Below are positions 1 to 7,972 of a stretch of DNA of 64,000 nt, one piece after another. Source of the stretch: Gammaproteobacteria bacterium UBA2675 (lineage in GTDB: Bacteria; Pseudomonadota; Gammaproteobacteria; Pseudomonadales; Pseudohongiellaceae); assembly GCA_002354805.1 (NCBI GenBank), contig DEMH01000009.1, positions 744,001-808,000 on the forward strand, written 5' to 3'. Under the pieces are notes generated by a model. It saw nothing but the letters and a program-made list of their open reading frames with translations, had not been told where the DNA came from and made no database searches. Position 1 is the first letter of the stretch. Every line of letters begins with the position of its first letter. The translations under genes were made by a program, and so were the position numbers.

Positions 1-111
1 CTGCTGGTGTCCATTCTGGAAAGCGAAGAAGAACACGTTGACTGGCTGGAGACCCAGCTGCAACTGATCGACAGTGTCGGTATCGAGAATTACCAGCAGT
101 CCATGATTTAA
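1..111 (+). CDS. bfr: Bacterioferritin, C-terminal end (partial)
   Basis: The frame is open from base 1 and stops at 109-111, leaving the last 36 residues. The stretch ESEEEHVDWLETQLQLID followed by GIENYQQSMI matches the final helix of haem-containing bacterioferritin (24-subunit iron store). The E..H pair belongs to the di-iron ferroxidase centre in that family. The start and the haem-binding Met lie outside the window. It converges on the next gene, whose stop is only 3 bases away on the other strand. Confidence 0.88.
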   Translation: MLVSILESEEEHVDWLETQLQLIDSVGIENYQQSMI

Positions 112-114
112 GGC

Positions 115-1194
115 TTACAGACCCTCCAGAAACTCGAGCAGGGCTGCGTTGGTTTCTTCCGGCAGCTCCTGCTGAATCCAGTGACCGGCCTCCGGCAGCA
201 GTATGACGCCGCGCAGGTCGTCGACCACCCGACGCATGGCGCCTTCCAGACGACCCTGGCTGGCGCCGGCGATCACCACATCATTCTCGCCGGCAATAAA
301 CAGGGTTGGCACCGTGACACGGGCGTTGGCCAGTTGTGGTGTGATCTCCCAGTTGCGGTGAAAGTTGCGGTAATAGTTAACGCCGCCACGAAAGCCAGCT
401 GCGGTGAACTGCTTAACAAAGTAGTCGAGATCTTCCTCGCTCAGCCAGTCAGGCAGCCCGACCGGTGCGCCGAGTCGCGGAATCCAGCCACCTGCCGAGC
501 GATGACGGTCTGTTACCTGTGGTGGATGGCGCGGTGAGTCCGGCGACAGGTACAGCCGGCTCAGGATGCCGCGAGGATCAGCGTCATATTCAGCCTCGGC
601 CACGCCAGGCTCCTGGTGATAAAGGATGTAGTAGAAGTTGTCGCCGTAAGCGTTGCGCCAGCTGACCAGGGGTGATTCCGCGGCACGTCCGCTGTAGGGG
701 ACACTCATGGCGACCAGCGCCGAGAAGCGCTCCGGGTGCAGCAGCACTGTATTCCAGGCGACAATGGAACCCCAGTCATGGCCCATCAGGATCGCCTGAT
801 CCTCGCCATAGGCATCGACGATGCCAACAATATCGGCGGCGATGGTCACAATGTCGTAATCCTCAACATCGGGTGGCGCGTCGGTGCCGCCATATCCGCG
901 CATGTCCGGTGCGACGACCCGATAACCAGCCTCGGCAACAGCCTTGATCTGGTGGCGCCAGGAATACCAGGACTCTGGCCAGCCATGCGCCATGATGACC
1001 AGCGGGCCGGAGTCACCCATGGTGGCCAGCCGCATGCGAATGCCGTTTGTCTCGATGTACCGAAAGCTGATGCCGTCTATCGGCGATTTTTCATCCATCA
1101 AAGGGTTCTCCTGTGCCCGTGTATGCGTGCTGCCCAGCCCAAGTGATAACAACACCGCGCTTATGGTAAGCCACGTTCTGAATTTCCTGCTCAT
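115..1194 (-). CDS. Secreted alpha/beta hydrolase, epoxide-hydrolase-like
   Basis: An alpha/beta-fold hydrolase of 359 residues. Residues 1-28 form a signal peptide ending near TRAQE, so the enzyme is probably periplasmic. Visible family features are the oxyanion motif HGWP (His70), the nucleophile elbow GHDWGS with Asp140, and a C-terminal AGHW with His338. An Asp nucleophile with HGxP is typical of epoxide hydrolases and haloalkane/haloacetate dehalogenases; the substrate is unknown. A longer frame reaches 1344, but the ATG at 1192-1194 is preferred because it gives a clean signal peptide and follows an AGGAGG about 10 bases upstream. A similar enzyme lies at 43655-44605. Confidence 0.85.
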   Translation of the reverse strand: MSRKFRTWLTISAVLLSLGLGSTHTRAQENPLMDEKSPIDGISFRYIETNGIRMRLATMGDSGPLVIMAHGWPESWYSWRHQIKAVAEAGYRVVAPDMRGYGGTDAPPDVEDYDIVTIAADIVGIVDAYGEDQAILMGHDWGSIVAWNTVLLHPERFSALVAMSVPYSGRAAESPLVSWRNAYGDNFYYILYHQEPGVAEAEYDADPRGILSRLYLSPDSPRHPPQVTDRHRSAGGWIPRLGAPVGLPDWLSEEDLDYFVKQFTAAGFRGGVNYYRNFHRNWEITPQLANARVTVPTLFIAGENDVVIAGASQGRLEGAMRRVVDDLRGVILLPEAGHWIQQELPEETNAALLEFLEGL

Positions 1195-1214
1195 CGCCAG
1201 CCAGCCTCCTGTTT

Positions 1215-1242
1215 TTGCTATGATGCTGAAGTTTCTCATAAT
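1215..1242 (+). promoter_or_regulatory. Candidate sigma-70 promoter for the DUF3301 gene
   Basis: TTGCTA at 1215-1220 and CATAAT at 1237-1242 are spaced by 16 bases, 22 bases ahead of the 1265 start and inside the short divergent gap. Match to consensus is moderate and no transcription data support it. Confidence 0.3.
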
Positions 1243-1264
1243 CAGGATCGTGGTACATAGGTAG

Positions 1265-1585
1265 ATGTTCACATTAATGGATATGGTCTGGCTGGCTTTG
1301 CTGGCGCTGCTGGTCAACCACTGGTGGCGCTCGCGAGACGCCAAGGCTTTTGCCCTGCAATATGCAGCGCAGCGCTGTGCCGAGCTCGACCTGCAACTGC
1401 TCGATCAAAGCATGGTGCTGCGCAAAAGCCGGCTGCGCCGGGGCCAGGACGGTTTGCTGGCCTGGTTCCGCCGCTATGACTTTGAGTTCTCATCCACCGG
1501 AACCGAACGTTATTCGGGCTCCGTCGAGCTGTTGGGTAATCGTCTGCAGGCCATTGAGCTGGCACCGCATGTGACGGTTCACTGA
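1265..1585 (+). CDS. DUF3301 family small membrane-anchored protein
   Basis: A 106-residue protein with one N-terminal hydrophobic segment (about residues 5-18, DMVWLALLALLVNHWW) followed by a basic soluble domain containing LDQSMVLRKSRLRR and LLAWFRRYDFEFSSTG. This arrangement matches DUF3301, a short gammaproteobacterial family of unknown function. The basic tail after the membrane segment suggests the soluble part faces the cytoplasm (inference). It diverges from the epoxide-hydrolase-like gene and converges on the alkylsulfatase gene. Confidence 0.75.
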   Translation: MFTLMDMVWLALLALLVNHWWRSRDAKAFALQYAAQRCAELDLQLLDQSMVLRKSRLRRGQDGLLAWFRRYDFEFSSTGTERYSGSVELLGNRLQAIELAPHVTVH

Positions 1586-1615
1586 TAGCTGGTCAGTCGG
1601 TCACCATCCATCATC

Positions 1616-3613
1616 TTACTGGCTGGCTGCCGTGCCCGGCATGATCTCAAACACCGGATCAAACTCGACCAGCACTGAGGCCAGTTGCTGCAGCACGCCG
1701 ATATCACCCTCAACCTCGCCTGCGCCCGAGGTGAGCTGAGCCGCCAGTGTGGTCTGTCCCATGATGACCTGATCCAGAATACTGCGGTCCAATCTGATTG
1801 TTGCATCGGCCGCATCAGATTGATAACCGGTGATGGCAGTAAGGGTTCCGCTGCGCATTTCTATGACAAATGTCTCGCCGGTGTCAGGTGTCACAAAATT
1901 GATTATAAACGCCATGCCGTCGGCGCGCTGGCTGTCGACGCGGGTCGCCATGGCATCCCACCACTGCAGTGTGGTCATCGCGCGCGCCAGGTCAGGGCTG
2001 GTACCACGTGCCGGTCCTGCTGGCGCGACGCCATAGCGTAACTCCTGCGCCGCGACCAGAAACACGTTGCGAACACTGGCGCTTTCATACTGATAACCCA
2101 GCTGCTCGAAAATCGCCGCCAGCAGGTTCTTGCCGTCCTGGTTGTCGGGCTCGGCATAGACCAGTTTGTTGACGATTTCCATGGCCAGGTGATACCGCCC
2201 CTCATCAAACAGCGCCTGACCCCGCTCCAGCACGGCGGCCGCACCTCCCATCATTTCGATATAGAGTGGGGCCGAGTCGGCCGGAGACAGCGGCACCAGC
2301 GTCGCCGGGTTACCATCCCAATAACCCAGGTAGCGATTGATGACCGCGCGGGAGTTATGGAATTCGGAGCCGTGGTACTGCCGCACAGCCCAGCTTTGCT
2401 GCAGAGATTGCGGTACCTGATACTCGTTGTGCATTTCATTGATGGTGACGCCACGGTTGGCCAGATTCAGCACCTGGTTGTTCAGGTTGGCATAGGCATC
2501 GCGCTGGTCGCGCATCACTTCCTGGATGCGTTCGTTGCCCCAGCGTGGCCAGTTGTGCGAAGACACCATCACCTCCGCCTGCTGTCCGAAGCGGTAAAGC
2601 GCCTCATTGATCTGTCTGGACCAAGCCAATGCATCGCGCACCAGTGCGCCACGCAGTGTGTAAATGTTGTGAATGGTGGCGGTGATATTCTCGGCGGCCC
2701 AGAAAACCCGGCTGTCCGGGAACCAGGCATTCATCTCGGCCGGGGCCTCAGTGCCAGGTGTATTCTGAAATACAACACGCACGCCATCAATCGTGTGTTC
2801 TTCAAAGTCGTCGCGAATCACAACAGTGGGGGCGATCAGGCCACTGCTGCCCCGCGCCAGTGCCTTGCCGATGGCTGAATCCACCTGCCCAAAAGGGCTG
2901 GCGGCCAGGGGATTGCCGTATTGATAGGAGGCGCGGCGACTCATGGCATTGCCCGCGTAGACATTTTCGGCAATGGCTTCATCCATGAATCCCACCGGTG
3001 CATAGATATCGACCTGCCCGGACTGTACATCTGCCTCGTCAACGACACCCCGCACTCCGCCAAAGTGATCGATGTGAGAATGCGAGTAGACAACTGCAGT
3101 CACCGGTCGCTCACCCAGTTGCTCATTGGCAAATGCCAGCGCCGCGGCTGCGGTTTCCCGCGTCAGTAGAACATCGAACAGAATCCAGCCGCGCTCACCG
3201 CGCACCAGCGTCATATTGGCCAGGTCGTAGCCACGGATCTGGTAAATGAAATCTGGCACCACTTCATACAGGCCGTAATTCATGTTGAGGGTTGCCTGAC
3301 GCTGCAATGAAGGGTGGATACTGTCGTAGTCCTGCCCATTGAGCAGAAAATCATATCGTCCCATATCCCAGACTACATTACCGGCTGCACCGAGAATCTG
3401 CCGATAGCCGGGTGCGGCGATAAAACCCCGTTGGGATTCCTCGAAGTCGCGCTGGTCTGCGAAGGGCAGGGTATCCCTCAGCATCTGCTGCTGGCGCGCA
3501 GTAGCTTCGGTAGCGGGCTGCTGTGCGGAGGACTGCGCCAGCGCCGCAGGCGCGTTGCTGCTGATCAGCATCACAGAGAGCAGAGCATATAAAAAAGGCT
3601 TGAGGCGGCTCAT
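1616..3613 (-). CDS. Secreted alkylsulfatase (metallo-beta-lactamase fold, SdsA-like)
   Basis: A 665-residue protein, the usual length for SdsA1/BDS1-type alkylsulfatases, which release sulfate and alcohol from alkyl sulfates. A signal peptide (residues 1-26, ending APAALAQ) points to export. The zinc motif HSHIDH at 178-183 is intact, with further metal ligands expected in the AAENITATIHN region. After the catalytic domain come the helical dimerisation part and a C-terminal SCP2-like domain (last about 125 residues), as in the family. The start ATG fits the signal peptide. A strong inverted repeat at 3650-3667, 37 bases upstream of the start, could be its operator. The actual substrate is inferred only from family. 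Confidence 0.9.
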   Translation of the reverse strand: MSRLKPFLYALLSVMLISSNAPAALAQSSAQQPATEATARQQQMLRDTLPFADQRDFEESQRGFIAAPGYRQILGAAGNVVWDMGRYDFLLNGQDYDSIHPSLQRQATLNMNYGLYEVVPDFIYQIRGYDLANMTLVRGERGWILFDVLLTRETAAAALAFANEQLGERPVTAVVYSHSHIDHFGGVRGVVDEADVQSGQVDIYAPVGFMDEAIAENVYAGNAMSRRASYQYGNPLAASPFGQVDSAIGKALARGSSGLIAPTVVIRDDFEEHTIDGVRVVFQNTPGTEAPAEMNAWFPDSRVFWAAENITATIHNIYTLRGALVRDALAWSRQINEALYRFGQQAEVMVSSHNWPRWGNERIQEVMRDQRDAYANLNNQVLNLANRGVTINEMHNEYQVPQSLQQSWAVRQYHGSEFHNSRAVINRYLGYWDGNPATLVPLSPADSAPLYIEMMGGAAAVLERGQALFDEGRYHLAMEIVNKLVYAEPDNQDGKNLLAAIFEQLGYQYESASVRNVFLVAAQELRYGVAPAGPARGTSPDLARAMTTLQWWDAMATRVDSQRADGMAFIINFVTPDTGETFVIEMRSGTLTAITGYQSDAADATIRLDRSILDQVIMGQTTLAAQLTSGAGEVEGDIGVLQQLASVLVEFDPVFEIMPGTAASQ

Positions 3614-3649
3614 CGCTGGCGATCTCCTTGCAATTATTGTTGTCGTAAA

Positions 3650-3667
3650 TTATGAATGTGTTCATAA
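3650..3667. promoter_or_regulatory. Inverted repeat, candidate operator of the alkylsulfatase gene
   Basis: TTATGAATGTGTTCATAA is a perfect repeat with 7-base arms and a 4-base spacer. It lies just upstream of the alkylsulfatase start, in the divergent gap before the acylase gene. The same core, ATGAA-N4-TTCAT, recurs at 46556-46569. The form suits a dimeric regulator of TetR or similar type; no such regulator gene is adjacent, so the binder is unknown. Confidence 0.5.
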
Positions 3668-3718
3668 CCGTGGCAAAAGCCTACCCGGTTTGACTGACAG
3701 GAGCAATAAATGCCCGCT

Positions 3719-3747
3719 TTGACAAGGGCCTGAGCTGCTTCTATGCT
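3719..3747 (+). promoter_or_regulatory. Strong sigma-70-like promoter for the acylase gene
   Basis: A perfect -35 TTGACA at 3719-3724 and a -10 TATGCT at 3742-3747 are separated by exactly 17 bases. Transcription would start near 3754, leaving a leader of about 55 bases before the 3808 start. Confidence 0.65.
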
Positions 3748-3807
3748 CGAACTTCGCGGTCCAGCAAACACATCAGGCGTGAACCCACCGATCTATGGAG
3801 AACAATC

Positions 3808-6183
3808 ATGTACCAGGCTCCATCCTCAGCGAATCACGATCCACGCGGTAATATCAGCCCTCTCGTTTCTAAGTCGACCCTGGCGCGGTCTCTGGGTCTG
3901 GCCTCGGCCATGATGCTGCTGGCGGCCTGCTCTGAGCCGGCGCCGGACACCGTTCAGGAAGCAATGACGGAGACGGCACCCGATTATCTTTACGACACTG
4001 AAATTCGCTGGACCAGTTACGGTATCCCGCATGTCAAGGCAGAAGACTGGGGCAGCCTGGGTTACGGTTTTGCCTACGCCACAGCCAACGATGCAATCTG
4101 CACCATAGCCCGCGATGTGCTGATGGTGAATGGGGAGCTATCCGCCAACTTCGGTCGTGATGGCGGTAATTATGAGAGTGATGTGTTTCACCGTGCTGTC
4201 CTGGACGATGCCATGATCGAGCGTTTCCGGCAGGGACAGAGTGAGCAGACCATCGATTTCTCGGCGGGTTATGTAGCAGGGTATAACCGCTACCTAAGCG
4301 AAAATGCCAGTGATCTGCCGCCGGCATGTGCGGGCGCCGACTGGGTGCGGTCGCTGACAGAAAGAGATGTCGACAAACTCACTGTAGGTGTGGGCATTCG
4401 TTATGGACTGGGCCTGTTCCAGCGTGAGATGGCCAACGCCGCGCCACCCGGCGCCGAGGTGACCGCCGTGGCGACCGACTTTGATCAACTGACAGGCATT
4501 GGCAGCAATGCTGTCGCGCTGGGTGGTGATGTCACAGAAAACGGCAGTGGCATTCTGCTGGGTAATCCGCATTACCCCTGGCAGGGCTCGTCGCGCTTTC
4601 ACATGATCCACACCACGATTCCCGGTGAGGTGGACGTGATGGGTGTCAGTCTGTACACCACCAGTCGCGTGTCCATTGGCTTCAATCATGATGTTGCCTG
4701 GACACATACAGTGTCCACCGGCATGCGTTCCACACTGTACGCGCTGGAGCTTGATCCGGAGGATCCCACCCGCTACCGCTATGGCGATGAGTACCGGGAC
4801 ATGGAAGAGATAACCATTGACGTGCCTGTCGACAGTGGCACGCAAACGCACACTGTGTACTCGACACACTATGGGCCGGTAGTTGTCTCCCAACAATTGC
4901 CCTGGACAGAGTCGATGGCCTTCGCCATCCGCGACGTCAATCTGTACAACGATAAGTCGGCCGCCACCTATGATGCGCTGAACAAAGCCGAAAGCATTGA
5001 TGATGTCGAAACTGCACTGAGCATGCAGGGCGTCTCCTGGGTGAATACCATTGCCGCCGACCGGCACGGTACGGCTTTCTACGCGGACATCAGTGTTGTG
5101 CCCAATGTCGATGCGGAGCTGTTCGAACGTTGCCGGGTGCCGGCCGAAGGTGTGCCGTCACGACTGGTTATCCTGAACGGCGCCGATCCGTCCTGTGAAT
5201 GGTATGCGTCCGATCAATCAGAAGTACCTGGCGCTATGCCGGCAGACAATATGCCGCGTCTGCGACGTGACGATTACGTGCATAACGCCAACGACAGCTA
5301 CTGGCTCTCTACTCCCAGAGAGCCGCTGGAGGGTTATTCACCCATCATCGGCAGCGAACGTTCAATGGTCAGTCTGCGCACGCGGGCTGGGCTGACATTC
5401 ATCGAGGAGGCTTTGCAGCAAAAGCAGGCGGAGGGCGAAAAGATGGGCCCGCGGGACCTGCAGGACATGCTGTTCAGTCATCGGCACTATGGCGCCGAAC
5501 AGTATCTCGATAGTGTGCTGGCACTGTGTGAAAGCGCAGAGCAGCCGGTAATCCTGGATGATAACGAAGTTGATGTGACGCCTGCCTGTGAGACGCTGGC
5601 TGCCTGGGACCGTCGCGAAGACATCGACAGCCGCGGCGCGCATGTCTGGCGCGAGTTCTGGCGTGATGTGTCTGGCACAGACAATCTGTTTTCGGTGCCG
5701 TTTGATGTGGCCGATCCGGTCAATACGCCCCGGGATCTGGCGCTTGAGCGCACCGAAGTGCGCCAGGCAGTGCTGGAGTCGCTGGCGCATGCCCAGACCT
5801 TCTGGCAGGACCAGGGTGTGGCGCTGGATGCCGAGCTTGGCACGTTGCAGTACGAACCGCGCAATGACGAGAACATACCAATTCCCGGCGGCGATGGCGG
5901 GGCGGGTATGTGGAGTGTCATCACCAGTCGCTTCAACCCGGAAGCTGGTGCCTATACGCCGATTCTGCACGGCAACAGTTACATGCAGGTGGTCAGCTGG
6001 GATGCGGACGGCCAGGTCAATCCCACCGGTATTCTGAGTTATTCGCAGTCTGAAGATCCACGATCACCACACTTTGCCGACCAGACCCGGTTATACTCCC
6101 AGAGTATGTGGCTTGATCTGCCGTTTCATGAAGCTGACATTCTGGCCGATCCGGAATTGAGGACCCTGAGACTGCAGGAATGA
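3808..6183 (+). CDS. Penicillin amidase-family acylase, lipoprotein
   Basis: A 791-residue Ntn-hydrolase precursor of the penicillin amidase family, which includes acyl-homoserine-lactone and aculeacin acylases. These cut themselves into two chains; the new N-terminal Ser attacks an amide. The likely cleavage site is Gly232/Ser233 in GIGSNAVALGG, a motif like that of PvdQ-type enzymes. The N-terminus has an unusually long polar lead of about 24 residues, then a hydrophobic stretch ending in LLAAC with Cys41, so it is probably a lipoprotein. Upstream are a near-consensus promoter and a GGAG. The following lipoprotein gene on the same strand may be co-transcribed. The acyl substrate (beta-lactam, quorum signal or other amide) cannot be told from sequence. 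Confidence 0.88.
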   Translation: MYQAPSSANHDPRGNISPLVSKSTLARSLGLASAMMLLAACSEPAPDTVQEAMTETAPDYLYDTEIRWTSYGIPHVKAEDWGSLGYGFAYATANDAICTIARDVLMVNGELSANFGRDGGNYESDVFHRAVLDDAMIERFRQGQSEQTIDFSAGYVAGYNRYLSENASDLPPACAGADWVRSLTERDVDKLTVGVGIRYGLGLFQREMANAAPPGAEVTAVATDFDQLTGIGSNAVALGGDVTENGSGILLGNPHYPWQGSSRFHMIHTTIPGEVDVMGVSLYTTSRVSIGFNHDVAWTHTVSTGMRSTLYALELDPEDPTRYRYGDEYRDMEEITIDVPVDSGTQTHTVYSTHYGPVVVSQQLPWTESMAFAIRDVNLYNDKSAATYDALNKAESIDDVETALSMQGVSWVNTIAADRHGTAFYADISVVPNVDAELFERCRVPAEGVPSRLVILNGADPSCEWYASDQSEVPGAMPADNMPRLRRDDYVHNANDSYWLSTPREPLEGYSPIIGSERSMVSLRTRAGLTFIEEALQQKQAEGEKMGPRDLQDMLFSHRHYGAEQYLDSVLALCESAEQPVILDDNEVDVTPACETLAAWDRREDIDSRGAHVWREFWRDVSGTDNLFSVPFDVADPVNTPRDLALERTEVRQAVLESLAHAQTFWQDQGVALDAELGTLQYEPRNDENIPIPGGDGGAGMWSVITSRFNPEAGAYTPILHGNSYMQVVSWDADGQVNPTGILSYSQSEDPRSPHFADQTRLYSQSMWLDLPFHEADILADPELRTLRLQE

Positions 6184-6223
6184 TCAGGTCAGTAAATTGC
6201 ATTGCGAGATGAGGTGGTTGTAA

Positions 6224-6766
6224 GTGTTGAACAGAGAAGTTCGGTCAGTGGTCCTGGTGGCACTGGCCGCCCTGCTGGCAGCGTGTGCCAGTAGCCGGGT
6301 GTTGGATGAATGGCCGGAAACTGTTCCGGAACAGAACTGGTTTATCCAGGCCTATCAGGCAGACGAAGCAAACCAGCAGCGCCAGACAGACGTTGAGTAC
6401 CTGACCTGGGTGGTCCGCTTCTATGAAGGCTGGGAGCTGATGGCAACCGGCTGGAATGACATCACACCGGCACTGATGGTGGATATGGAAGGCGAACAGC
6501 GCCGCGAACTGGCGGCAAGAAGTGAGCAGCTGGGCAAGATGATCTCGGCGGAGTGGGCCAAGGACAACGATGTGCGCTCCATCGATACCTCAATGCTCAG
6601 TCTGTGGGGCAGTGTCATGCTGGCGGTTGAGCAGCCGCATGCCAAGCTGGCAGCAGTGACCCTTATTGATCAGGATGTTGATGCGTTGCTCAGAGGCGAA
6701 CTGAGTGCAGAAGAAGTCAACGATCAGCGCTACATGCAGCGCCTGGACCTGCCGGCCGACTTTTAA
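6224..6766 (+). CDS. Hypothetical lipoprotein
   Basis: A 180-residue protein not recognised as a known family. The N-terminus, up to LLAACASS, is a clear lipoprotein signal with a lipobox Cys near residue 21. The mature part is mostly helical and acidic, without obvious catalytic motifs. It begins with GTG at 6224, with TTG as the next codon; a GAGGTGG lies about 10 bases upstream. It starts 40 bases after the acylase gene, so co-transcription is plausible. The final codons form one arm of a hairpin that probably ends the transcript. Confidence 0.7.
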   Translation: MLNREVRSVVLVALAALLAACASSRVLDEWPETVPEQNWFIQAYQADEANQQRQTDVEYLTWVVRFYEGWELMATGWNDITPALMVDMEGEQRRELAARSEQLGKMISAEWAKDNDVRSIDTSMLSLWGSVMLAVEQPHAKLAAVTLIDQDVDALLRGELSAEEVNDQRYMQRLDLPADF

Positions 6767-6784
6767 ATCAGGCCGGCAGTTTCA
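6749..6784. terminator. Hairpin between convergent genes
   Basis: CTGCCGGCC at 6749-6757 pairs perfectly with GGCCGGCAG at 6771-6779 around a 13-base AT-rich loop. It overlaps the last codons of the lipoprotein gene and sits 20 bases from the stop of the convergent haem-protein gene. The T-run is short (TTT), so it is an imperfect intrinsic terminator that might serve both strands. Confidence 0.5.
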
Positions 6785-6803
6785 GTGCTGGTTAAGATAT
6801 CCG

Positions 6804-7340
6804 TTACTCAGGGCGGTTGCAGCGCGGATCGCCCTGCTGAATGCCAACAATCATTTCGCGGCTCAGCGGAATCGGGTCACAGCCGTGACCGGTTTCGCAG
6901 ATCATGTCCCACTGCGGCTCCGCCTTCACGTGGCAATCCAGGCAGTTACCACCAAAACGATTGACCACATCGGTAAAGCCACGCGTCACAATCTCCGACT
7001 CGCCTGAGCTGACGTCCAGCTCAAAAAACTCCCAGTCATTGGTCTGTGGGCTGGTGCCGGCGGGCTGTTTTACCATAACTTCAGTCGGTACCAGTTGCAC
7101 CACAGAGCCGGTGGGCCAGGTGCCGCCGGTTTCTGAGTTGGCGACCGCCAGCGTGGCTGCGATATCACCAAGCAGGTTGTCTACATAGAATCCCCGCACG
7201 GGTGTCATCTCGGTAATGCACTCAAAGGTGTCTGCATCAATTTCAATCGGTGCGTCAGCGGCGTAAATCTGCGCAACGCCAGCCAGTGCAGCGGCGCCGG
7301 CCAGGCTAGTAGCTAGGGCAATCTTTTTCAGTCGTGTCAT
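6804..7340 (-). CDS. Exported single-haem cytochrome c-like protein
   Basis: A 178-residue protein with a signal peptide (residues 1-28, ending IYAAD) and one c-type haem site, CLDCH, in its C-terminal half. Four further Cys (ECITEM, MICETG, GHGCDP and PRCNRPE) may form disulfides or bind a metal. The rest resembles no cytochrome family I can name with certainty. A longer frame to 7436 is rejected: the ATG at 7338-7340 begins the signal peptide and has GGAG 8 bases upstream. It lies directly after a MarR/OhrR-like regulator gene on the same strand, with a perfect palindrome in the gap, so it may be that regulator's target. Confidence 0.75.
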   Translation of the reverse strand: MTRLKKIALATSLAGAAALAGVAQIYAADAPIEIDADTFECITEMTPVRGFYVDNLLGDIAATLAVANSETGGTWPTGSVVQLVPTEVMVKQPAGTSPQTNDWEFFELDVSSGESEIVTRGFTDVVNRFGGNCLDCHVKAEPQWDMICETGHGCDPIPLSREMIVGIQQGDPRCNRPE

Positions 7341-7373
7341 GGCAGGTGCTCCGTAGTTGTGTTGTTTGCGATA

Positions 7374-7389
7374 ATATCGCGCGCGATAT
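7374..7389. promoter_or_regulatory. Perfect 16-base palindrome, candidate MarR operator
   Basis: ATATCGCGCGCGATAT equals its own reverse complement. It sits 34 bases upstream of the haem-protein start and about 60 bases past the stop of the MarR-type gene. Size and two-fold symmetry fit operators of MarR family dimers. That the neighbouring regulator binds here is inference. Confidence 0.55.
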
Positions 7390-7449
7390 AATACATCAAG
7401 TGCTGCAAATGCGATCGATCGTGCAGATAATGCCATTGGCCGCGAATCG

Positions 7450-7923
7450 TCAGTCGGTGTCGAGACCTTTCAGGTGTTTCAAAAACTGGTCCAGCTGCCG
7501 CTTCAGGGCGATGGCGTCCTCTATCGGATAGCCAACCTGGGTGAAAAGCTGTTCGGGTATGCAGGCGCACCGTCGGCGCAGGGCTTTGCCGGCGCGCGTC
7601 AGAAGTATGGTGACTACTCGCTCGTCATCGGTGCTCCGACGGCGCTCAATCAACTCCATGGCCTCCAGGCGTTTAAGCAGCGGCGTCAATGTGTTGGTGG
7701 CAAGCTGCGCGCGACGGCCGATGTGGGAGACAGTGCAGGGCTGATCCTCCCACAGAATCAGCAGCACGATATATTGTGGATAGGTCAGGCCCAGTGGCTC
7801 CAGCAGCGGCTGGTACAGTCGGGTCACCAGACGTGAGGCCGCATACAGCGGAAAACATATCTGGTTGTCCAGCGCCTGCGCGTCGATGTCGGCAGGTATG
7901 GTGTTCTTGTTATTGGCAGACAA
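7450..7923 (-). CDS. MarR family regulator, OhrR-like
   Basis: A 157-residue winged-helix regulator. The N-terminal stretch LDNQICFPLYAASR with Cys23 matches the redox-sensing Cys region of OhrR, which responds to organic hydroperoxides. The central DNA-binding part has IGRRAQLATNTLTPLLKRLE and the wing DDERVVTILLT. OhrR usually controls a peroxiredoxin-like Ohr gene, but none is next to it here; the nearest downstream gene is the one-haem protein, across a 16-base palindrome. So either the OhrR resemblance is only structural or the target differs. The start is supported by good alignment length. Confidence 0.85.
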   Translation of the reverse strand: MSANNKNTIPADIDAQALDNQICFPLYAASRLVTRLYQPLLEPLGLTYPQYIVLLILWEDQPCTVSHIGRRAQLATNTLTPLLKRLEAMELIERRRSTDDERVVTILLTRAGKALRRRCACIPEQLFTQVGYPIEDAIALKRQLDQFLKHLKGLDTD

Positions 7924-7972
7924 CAGGGGCTCTCCTCATGCGGGTCACGGGGACCCGGGTGTTATTGCTGTG

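Noticed and set aside
4294..5067. 257-codon frame opposite the acylase
   Set aside because: It lies wholly antisense to a gene with clear Ntn-hydrolase motifs, and its product shows no domain; typical of high-GC antisense frames.
6804..7436. Longer start of the haem protein at 7436
   Set aside because: It would cover the palindrome and place 32 residues before the signal peptide; the ATG at 7340 has a good GGAG.
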